Shown piece by piece: positions 4,757 to 9,664 of a DNA stretch of 9,664 bases (positions are counted from its first letter, which is position 1; each line of letters begins with the position of its first letter). The notes beneath the pieces were generated by a model, which was given only the letters and a program-made list of their open reading frames with translations, was not told the origin of the DNA and made no database searches. Source of the stretch: Halovenus sp. Lineage in GTDB: Archaea; Halobacteriota; Halobacteria; Halobacteriales; Haloarculaceae. The translations under genes and the position numbers were made by a program. The stretch lies in NCBI GenBank assembly GCA_003551945.1, contig PUNZ01000108.1, positions 1-9,664 of the forward strand, given 5' to 3'.

Positions 4757-6511
4757 TCAGATAGCCAAGAATGTTCCAATCAACCATTTTGTGGCGACAG
4801 CAACAAGTGCCGATATCCAGGCCAGCAGTACAAAGTGCATATAGGAGTTGACCTTGTGACCGCCATCGACAGTTCGAATCATCAACGCCGAGAGGAGCGC
4901 AGAAAACATGATAATCACAATTAACAGAAATTCAATCAGGGGAATGTTGTACACTTCCGGGTTGATAAGCTGGCCAGCATCGAACCCGGCACCGGGGTCA
5001 AGCTCCAAATCTTCCATTTCTGAAAGGATACTAACAACTTCGAGCCCGATGAAAAACGCAAACGTTGCAGCAGCAGTAATCCCGTACAACAGGCCAATAA
5101 GCGTCGTGGTCGCCTGTGCCCGCATCTGTCGGAGTTGCAGGACTTTGTTCATGTTCTCAGAGATAAGCTCGCCGAGAAGTTTCGGCTCCCCACCGAGTTC
5201 GCGGCCCATCAGGTACATCTCGCTGAACGTCTGGATGAGGTATGAACGACAATCTGCCGTGAAGTACCGCCACGCCTCCGTAGCCTCAATACGCATGTTC
5301 AACCGCTTATACAGGTCGTTGATATTTTGCGTGAGCGGGCCAAAGTCCTTCTCACGGAGCGTCCGAAGGACATCCGAACTCGTGGACTGTTTGACTGATT
5401 CAGTTGTCCCGAGCGCCCTGATAAAGCTGGGGAATGATTTATCCCGTTTTTTGACTCGGCGCTCGGCAAGGTTGAGCACGATGCCCGGAATAATCAGCGG
5501 TGTCACAGGGATAACAGCATAAAAGACAAGCGGGAGTTCGTCGCCAACAAACGGGATAAGCATCTCAAGCGTGACTGGACTTACGTTGAACAACCCGCCA
5601 AGAGAAATTACAAACAATAGCACGGTCAACACAACGCCAATGACGAAACTTTGTTGAATGCTTCGTTCGACAGTGGATGGCCGGTCCTCCGGGTGGTACC
5701 AGACAGGGTCATACGGCGACATCGAGCGAATGCCGAGGAAAAACCCGGTCTGTACGAACACGTACAGCAAAATAACGGAGCTGACCGTCAGCGTTGGGTC
5801 GGTCCCGGTCAAAATCGGCAACACGACGGCAAAGACGAGTGCAAACGTCATCGAGAGAATCATCGAGAGATAGAGGTCCTTGAGGACATCGAGGTTATCA
5901 AGCGTCGACTCGTAGGTGGTTGTATAGTTCTGGATAATCTGGTCTTGTTCGGTTAACAGATAGTCTCGGAGTGACTGCCCGGCGTTGACTGTGTAGGCGA
6001 GTCGCTCCAGGAAGTCTGCGACCGTCTCGCTCGGAACTTCCCGCGCCCGTCTGTGACACGCATCATCAAGGCTCTGGTTCCACGTATCGACTAGCTCAAC
6101 GATACGTCGCATTTCCGTTGCGAGTTCGCCGTACTCCTCTTCGGCAGCGAGCGTGCGAAACACCTCCATCCGGTCGATATTGGTCGTCGACAACACCGTC
6201 ATATGCGTCACCAACAGGTGAAAGCGGTTGTTTAGCTGTCGTTTTCGCTGACTGAGCAGAATTTTTGGATAGAAAACCGCTGAGAAGAATGCAAGCAACC
6301 CAAGAAGCGGAACCGGAATCCGGATTGAAAGAGGCAACGGAATAAATGCCGCAACGACAACGGTGCCGAGAAAGAATGCAAGCGATGGGATAAGGATGAA
6401 CGTCACGTACTGCCCCATCGGCATCGACATTCGTCGATACGACTCAAGCAACCCCTGAATGGTCTGAGAAAGCGTGAGATTAATCGTTGCGTTCGAGCCG
6501 TCCGTAGACAT
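4757..6511 (-). CDS. arlJ: Archaellum assembly platform protein ArlJ (FlaJ)
   Basis: This 584-residue integral membrane protein is the platform of the archaellum motor. It receives the ArlI ATPase and passes archaellins into the filament. The layout fits the family: hydrophobic segments at about 37-57 and 66-83, a cytoplasmic type II secretion F-like domain at about 95-210, membrane segments at about 213-235, 242-262, 288-308 and 327-347, a second cytoplasmic F-like domain at about 355-465, and terminal membrane segments at about 467-495, 524-545 and 557-580. The cytoplasmic parts carry basic clusters (QRKRQLNNR, ERRVKKRDK) suited to contact with ArlI. The start codon overlaps the arlI stop by one base (TGATG), implying coupled translation. 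It is the last gene of the cluster and ends 24 nt from the convergent UbiA gene. Confidence 0.95.
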   Translation of the reverse strand: MSTDGSNATINLTLSQTIQGLLESYRRMSMPMGQYVTFILIPSLAFFLGTVVVAAFIPLPLSIRIPVPLLGLLAFFSAVFYPKILLSQRKRQLNNRFHLLVTHMTVLSTTNIDRMEVFRTLAAEEEYGELATEMRRIVELVDTWNQSLDDACHRRAREVPSETVADFLERLAYTVNAGQSLRDYLLTEQDQIIQNYTTTYESTLDNLDVLKDLYLSMILSMTFALVFAVVLPILTGTDPTLTVSSVILLYVFVQTGFFLGIRSMSPYDPVWYHPEDRPSTVERSIQQSFVIGVVLTVLLFVISLGGLFNVSPVTLEMLIPFVGDELPLVFYAVIPVTPLIIPGIVLNLAERRVKKRDKSFPSFIRALGTTESVKQSTSSDVLRTLREKDFGPLTQNINDLYKRLNMRIEATEAWRYFTADCRSYLIQTFSEMYLMGRELGGEPKLLGELISENMNKVLQLRQMRAQATTTLIGLLYGITAAATFAFFIGLEVVSILSEMEDLELDPGAGFDAGQLINPEVYNIPLIEFLLIVIIMFSALLSALMIRTVDGGHKVNSYMHFVLLAWISALVAVATKWLIGTFLAI

Positions 6512-8184
6512 CAGTCTTGCCGGTGGATATTGAACGGCAGTCCCTCAACACCATCACGCTGGAAGTCCTGGATAAGTTCGTTGACTTCGTGATAGCCGGT
6601 GATACCTTCTTGAATCGCACGCTCAATTATCTGCGCTCGGAAATCAACATCATCGTAAATGTCTCGCGTATCCTCATAGCCAAGCAGCGTTGCAATCTGT
6701 TCTTCGAGCACATAGGAGTTGTTTCGACCCTGAAAGACGATTTCATCCTCGACAGGGTCCCAGTAAAATGCCTGTCGGGTGACGACACCGTCCATCTCCT
6801 TCGAGTACCCCTCGATTTCTTGCACGCTCGTCACCCGACGAAGAACCTTATCGCCCTGTTTGACACGGTTCTGGAACAAAGCCACATCGGCGTTGTCCAT
6901 GAACGTCTCCGGGACGTTAATCGGGTCACCGGTAAATCGCTGAATCATCGAGACGATGTCGCTCGCGTGGAACGTCAACATGACCGGGTGACCGGTCTGT
7001 GCGGCCTGGAACGCCATCCGCCCCTCCTCACCACGAACCTCACCCACGATGATGTAATCAGGGCGTGACCGAAGCGCCGCAGCGACAAGGTCGAACATAT
7101 CGATAGAACTCCCCTCATCATCACCTTCACGGGTGAGGAGTTGCTGCCACGTGTTGTGTGGCGGGATGACCTCAGCGGTATCCTCTGCGGTGTAAATCTT
7201 TGAATCCCGTGGAATAAACGACATAATCGAGTTCAGCGTAGTTGTTTTCCCGGACGCCGTCTCTCCCACAACGAACACCGTTTGTTCGTTCTCCAGACAC
7301 AACCAGAGGTAGGCCGCCAGTTCAGGGCTCAGCGTACCCCACGCAGCAATCTGGAAGACTGAGAGTGGGATTTCATCACCCTGACGGATGGTCAGCGATG
7401 GCCCTTGGATACTCACGTCATCCGAGTAAATGAGGTTGAGACGCGAGCCGTCCGGCAGCGTCGAGTCAACGATTGGGTCTGAGTCGCTTACCGGATCGCC
7501 AATTCGCTCACCCATGTTCCGCAGCCACTGGTCAAACTCTGCGGCACTATCCCACTGGACCGTCGTTTGAAGCATGCTGTAAACGGAGTGGTCGACGAAA
7601 GTTTGGTTCGGCCCGATAACGTGAATATCCTCGTTTGCCGGGTCACGCATCAACGGTTCAAGCGGGCCAAGACCGACAATATCCCGATTGAGCCGATAGC
7701 GAATGTTTTCGTACGTTTGCTCGGTGACTTCTATCTTCCCCAGATTGGTGATACCGGACAAGCGGGTGAGCACGCCACGTTTGCCGGACGAATCTGCAAC
7801 TTTGGTCGTTTCCTGCAGCAGTTCCTCGATACGGTCATCGTATTCGGCTTCGTCTTGCGGCGCTGGTTTCGAAACGCTCCGTTCGAGCAGTCGGTTGCGA
7901 ACCTGACTGAATAGGCCGCGTTCTTCTTGTGAGAGTGATGGCTCAATGGCGTAATATTTCGTGTCCTGTCCGACATCGCCGTAGATATGACAGTAAATCG
8001 GGCCACCAACCGGATAGATGACGTTCGGGCGGCGACTCTCGTACTCATCGTCAGCTTCCTCAATAAACATCGGGAACTCCCCGGTAATCTGTTTAAACTT
8101 CTGGAGATGTTCCCGGAGGTGTGGTCGGCGTGCTGCGTGTTGTCTGAGTTCGTCCGATGGGTTTGGTCTACCGTGGTCTGTCAT
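6511..8184 (-). CDS. arlI: Archaellum motor/assembly ATPase ArlI (FlaI)
   Basis: The 557-residue protein is the secretion-superfamily ATPase that drives archaellum assembly and rotation as a hexamer on ArlJ. The C-terminal domain has Walker A GETASGKT (307-314), the Asp box IYTAEDTAEV (330-339, E334 and D335), Walker B RPDYIIVGEVRGEE (374-387, catalytic E382) and the His box TGHPVMLTFHA (397-407). The N-terminal part has VIYPVGGPIYCHIYG (55-69) and the RDIVGLGPLEPLMRDPANEDIHV segment (167-189). I chose the ATG at 8184, seven bases after the arlH stop. An in-frame ATG at 8328 would add 48 residues overlapping the arlH coding sequence, with no family similarity. The C-terminal region after the His box, about 150 residues, is of normal length for the family. 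Confidence 0.96.
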   Translation of the reverse strand: MTDHGRPNPSDELRQHAARRPHLREHLQKFKQITGEFPMFIEEADDEYESRRPNVIYPVGGPIYCHIYGDVGQDTKYYAIEPSLSQEERGLFSQVRNRLLERSVSKPAPQDEAEYDDRIEELLQETTKVADSSGKRGVLTRLSGITNLGKIEVTEQTYENIRYRLNRDIVGLGPLEPLMRDPANEDIHVIGPNQTFVDHSVYSMLQTTVQWDSAAEFDQWLRNMGERIGDPVSDSDPIVDSTLPDGSRLNLIYSDDVSIQGPSLTIRQGDEIPLSVFQIAAWGTLSPELAAYLWLCLENEQTVFVVGETASGKTTTLNSIMSFIPRDSKIYTAEDTAEVIPPHNTWQQLLTREGDDEGSSIDMFDLVAAALRSRPDYIIVGEVRGEEGRMAFQAAQTGHPVMLTFHASDIVSMIQRFTGDPINVPETFMDNADVALFQNRVKQGDKVLRRVTSVQEIEGYSKEMDGVVTRQAFYWDPVEDEIVFQGRNNSYVLEEQIATLLGYEDTRDIYDDVDFRAQIIERAIQEGITGYHEVNELIQDFQRDGVEGLPFNIHRQD

Positions 8185-8191
8185 ATCTATC

Positions 8192-8956
8192 TTAGGCGAC
8201 GCTCCGGCTTTCGATGACGATACCCGTCCCGGAGCGAACCGAGTATCCGATGGTATCACCAACCTGTTCTCCCATGCCTGCAAAGCGCAGGACGCTAATC
8301 TGACGGCGGACATCGTTGCCCACCTCAATCATCTCGAGTTCGAGGAATACATCGGCAATCGACCGAAATGGGCCGATGGCCTCCTCATCAAGGGTGGTTG
8401 GGTCGACCGTAATCATCACTACCTTCCCATCCGAGATAATGTCGCGGAAAAACGAGATGATTTCAAGCGCTGCTTGGCGTTCTTCGTTTTCCCTGACCAG
8501 TGCTTCGAATTTGGGGTCATTGCGGAGGATGGCATCGAACGTGTCGATAATGATAACATCAGAGGTCCACATCAACTCCGCTTCCATCAGCCGACGAAGC
8601 AGTTCTTTGCGCTCACCATCACCTCCAGATGAGGCGAACGTGTTCTTTGAGTCGCCGATATCAGCATGGAGAAAGAGCACATTCTCGTTGAGTATGTGTT
8701 TCACCATGTCATAATCAAGCGAGTGCATCTGTTCGAGAAAGCTCCCGACAGTGAGTTCGGTCGAGAGATACGTGACGGTATGTCCCTCCTCACAGAGCCC
8801 ATAGGTGAATCGCTGGCTGATGGCAGACTTTCCAGCACCGTAATCACCCTCGACAAGGACGATACTTCCCGGCGGGAGACCGCCACCAAGTTCCTTATTC
8901 AGGCGGTCCCGTTCTTTGAGTCCGATCGAAAGCAACTGGTTACGTGCAACGCTCAT
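8192..8956 (-). CDS. arlH: Archaellum ATP-binding regulator ArlH (FlaH)
   Basis: This 254-residue RecA/KaiC-like protein binds ATP and associates with ArlI and the cytosolic ring to control assembly or rotation. The Walker A motif GDYGAGKS is at residues 37-44, and Walker B DVIIIDTFD starts at 133. The ELGGGLPPGSIVLVEGD lead-in and the LSTELTVGSFLEQM segment (64-77) are family-typical. ATP binding should be intact from these residues. Its ATG overlaps the arlG stop by four bases (ATGA at 8953-8956), with a GGTGA Shine-Dalgarno-like element six bases before the start (8963-8967). It precedes arlI by seven bases, consistent with stoichiometric co-production. Confidence 0.95.
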   Translation of the reverse strand: MSVARNQLLSIGLKERDRLNKELGGGLPPGSIVLVEGDYGAGKSAISQRFTYGLCEEGHTVTYLSTELTVGSFLEQMHSLDYDMVKHILNENVLFLHADIGDSKNTFASSGGDGERKELLRRLMEAELMWTSDVIIIDTFDAILRNDPKFEALVRENEERQAALEIISFFRDIISDGKVVMITVDPTTLDEEAIGPFRSIADVFLELEMIEVGNDVRRQISVLRFAGMGEQVGDTIGYSVRSGTGIVIESRSVA

Positions 8957-9426
8957 GCTGTCTCACCCGTTGAAACCCTGAATTCGATGACGTCTTCGCC
9001 ACCGTTGACATTGATAAGGACACGGTGGTCACCGGTTTCGAGTGGTTGGTCGATAGTGATTTGAATCACTTCGCTTGAACTCCACGTCTCGCCTTCACCA
9101 AGCAGTTCAAACTCGAGGTCATCAGCACCCACAAACTGTCCGTTAACTAGGACGTTGATATCGGTGGTGTCGGGGACAATATTGCTACTGCCGGTATTTT
9201 TCACGAGGATGGTGATTTCACCCTCATCCTCTTGATAAATTGCGTCACTGCCGCTGTCGCTGATGATATCGATGCTTGTTCGAACCTGGTCACTCACCGC
9301 GGGGCCCTGGTCTTCGATGGCATCAGCGATATCATCAACGCTCGTGGTGAAAACACCTGCAACGCTTGCGGCGATAAGCATACTCGCAATGAACAGAATC
9401 ATATGTGAGACGGATACGCTCGCCAT
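8953..9426 (-). CDS. arlG: Archaellum stator-like protein ArlG (FlaG)
   Basis: The 157-residue protein has one N-terminal membrane segment (about residues 9-27, ILFIASMLIAASVAGVF) and an acidic beta-rich domain outside the membrane (about 65-150), with ITILVKNTGSSNI and DINVLVNGQFV strands typical of ArlF/ArlG beta sandwiches. In characterised archaea ArlG forms filaments capped by ArlF, which contacts the S-layer to hold the motor stationary. Its start overlaps the arlF stop by one base (TGATG) and is preceded by a full GGAGGTGA Shine-Dalgarno at seven-base spacing, so independent initiation is likely. It is followed by arlH with a 4-base overlap. Acidic residues dominate the outer domain, as expected for a halophile surface protein. 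Confidence 0.92.
   Translation of the reverse strand: MASVSVSHMILFIASMLIAASVAGVFTTSVDDIADAIEDQGPAVSDQVRTSIDIISDSGSDAIYQEDEGEITILVKNTGSSNIVPDTTDINVLVNGQFVGADDLEFELLGEGETWSSSEVIQITIDQPLETGDHRVLINVNGGEDVIEFRVSTGETA
8963..8967 (-). promoter_or_regulatory. Shine-Dalgarno-like site of arlH
   Basis: GGTGA on the minus strand, six bases before the arlH ATG and inside the 3' end of arlG. It is a partial match to the archaeal GGAGGTGA consensus and supports the 8956 start. Confidence 0.5.
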
Positions 9427-9664
9427 CAGGCAGTCACCTCCACAGGACTGGCAACCGAAATCCCGATGTCGGTAACGAGTTTGATGCGCTCAGGTTCATC
9501 TGTTGTTTTCGTCAGCGAAACGTTTGTTTGTGGCTCCCAAATTGTGCTTTCCTCGCCGTCAACGGTCACCTCATCGAACGTGTTCACCGGTTCATACTCC
9601 CCATCGATAAGGACAGTAAGATCATCGACAGCAATTGTCCTTGCACCCGTATTTGCCGTCGTCA
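9426..9664 (-). CDS. arlF: Archaellum stator-like protein ArlF (FlaF), C-terminal part only
   Basis: The reading frame enters from the right edge and ends with TGA at 9428-9426, giving about 78 C-terminal residues. The visible part contains NTGARTIAVDDLTVLIDGEY, then VNTFDEVTVDGEESTIWEPQ and VSLTKTTEDPERIKLVTDIG, ending ISASVEVTA. The RT-(I/L)-D-L-VLIDGEY and STIWEPQ patterns match the beta-sandwich domain of ArlF, which interacts with the S-layer and caps ArlG filaments. The N-terminal membrane anchor would lie outside the window. Position directly before arlG, with a one-base overlap, agrees with the usual haloarchaeal order. The operon promoter is not in the window. Confidence 0.9.
   Translation of the reverse strand, partial: TTANTGARTIAVDDLTVLIDGEYEPVNTFDEVTVDGEESTIWEPQTNVSLTKTTDEPERIKLVTDIGISVASPVEVTA
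9434..9441 (-). promoter_or_regulatory. Full Shine-Dalgarno site of arlG
   Basis: GGAGGTGA on the minus strand is a complete match to the 16S rRNA 3'-end complement in archaea. It lies seven bases before the arlG ATG and within the last codons of arlF. It is the strongest ribosome binding site in the window and fixes the arlG start. Confidence 0.8.

Noticed and set aside
8185..8328. Longer ArlI start at 8328 adding 48 residues
   Set aside because: The extension lies inside the arlH coding region in another frame and has no family similarity; the ATG at 8184 follows the arlH stop by seven bases.

Overview
The window reads as a chromosomal segment of a halophilic euryarchaeon (class Halobacteria). 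The evidence is a split RNA polymerase B subunit (separate B''), the archaeal subunit RpoH, an archaeal-type tRNA-Asp without encoded CCA, TATA-type promoters, a full archaeal Shine-Dalgarno sequence inside an operon, very acidic proteins, and an archaellum cluster in the haloarchaeal order F-G-H-I-J. Base composition looks close to half GC, low for this class, so a low-GC motile haloarchaeon is likely. I cannot name the genus.

Layout. 1-1779 (minus): nearly complete rpoB'' preceded by rpoH, the promoter-proximal end of the RNA polymerase operon. 1780-2015: a divergent control region with two TATA-like sites for the rpo operon, a GC-rich inverted repeat and the tRNA promoter. 2016-2088 (plus): intact tRNA-Asp(GTC). 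2089-2651: no protein gene, but an array of partial copies of the tRNA-Asp 3' end, each followed by a T-rich stretch, joined by blocks that form inverted repeats. 2652-2751: nothing recognisable. 2752-3744 (minus): a two-gene unit, a UPF0201 RNA-binding-like protein and a UPF0200 P-loop nucleotide kinase-like protein. 3745-3877: divergent promoters. 3878-4732 (plus): a UbiA-family membrane prenyltransferase. 4757-9664 (minus): arlJ, arlI, arlH, arlG and the C-terminal part of arlF, tightly overlapping and transcribed from beyond the right edge.

How the genes work together. ArlI (motor/assembly ATPase), ArlH (its KaiC-like regulator) and ArlJ (membrane platform) form the archaellum motor core, and ArlF and ArlG are the stator-like parts that anchor it in the pseudoperiplasm. 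RpoH and RpoB'' are core transcription subunits. The UPF0200/UPF0201 pair is a conserved archaeal pair of uncertain role, possibly linked to RNA or nucleotide metabolism. The UbiA protein would attach a prenyl chain to an unidentified lipid, quinone or carotenoid acceptor.

The least explained part is the tRNA-Asp tail array (2089-2651). It combines repeated tRNA 3' ends, a duplicated block about 301 nt apart, hairpins whose arms change together, and one tRNA 3'-end copy that appears split by a 114-nt hairpin-rich insert. Stacked attachment-site scars from integrative elements are the leading explanation, but no integrase gene lies in the window.
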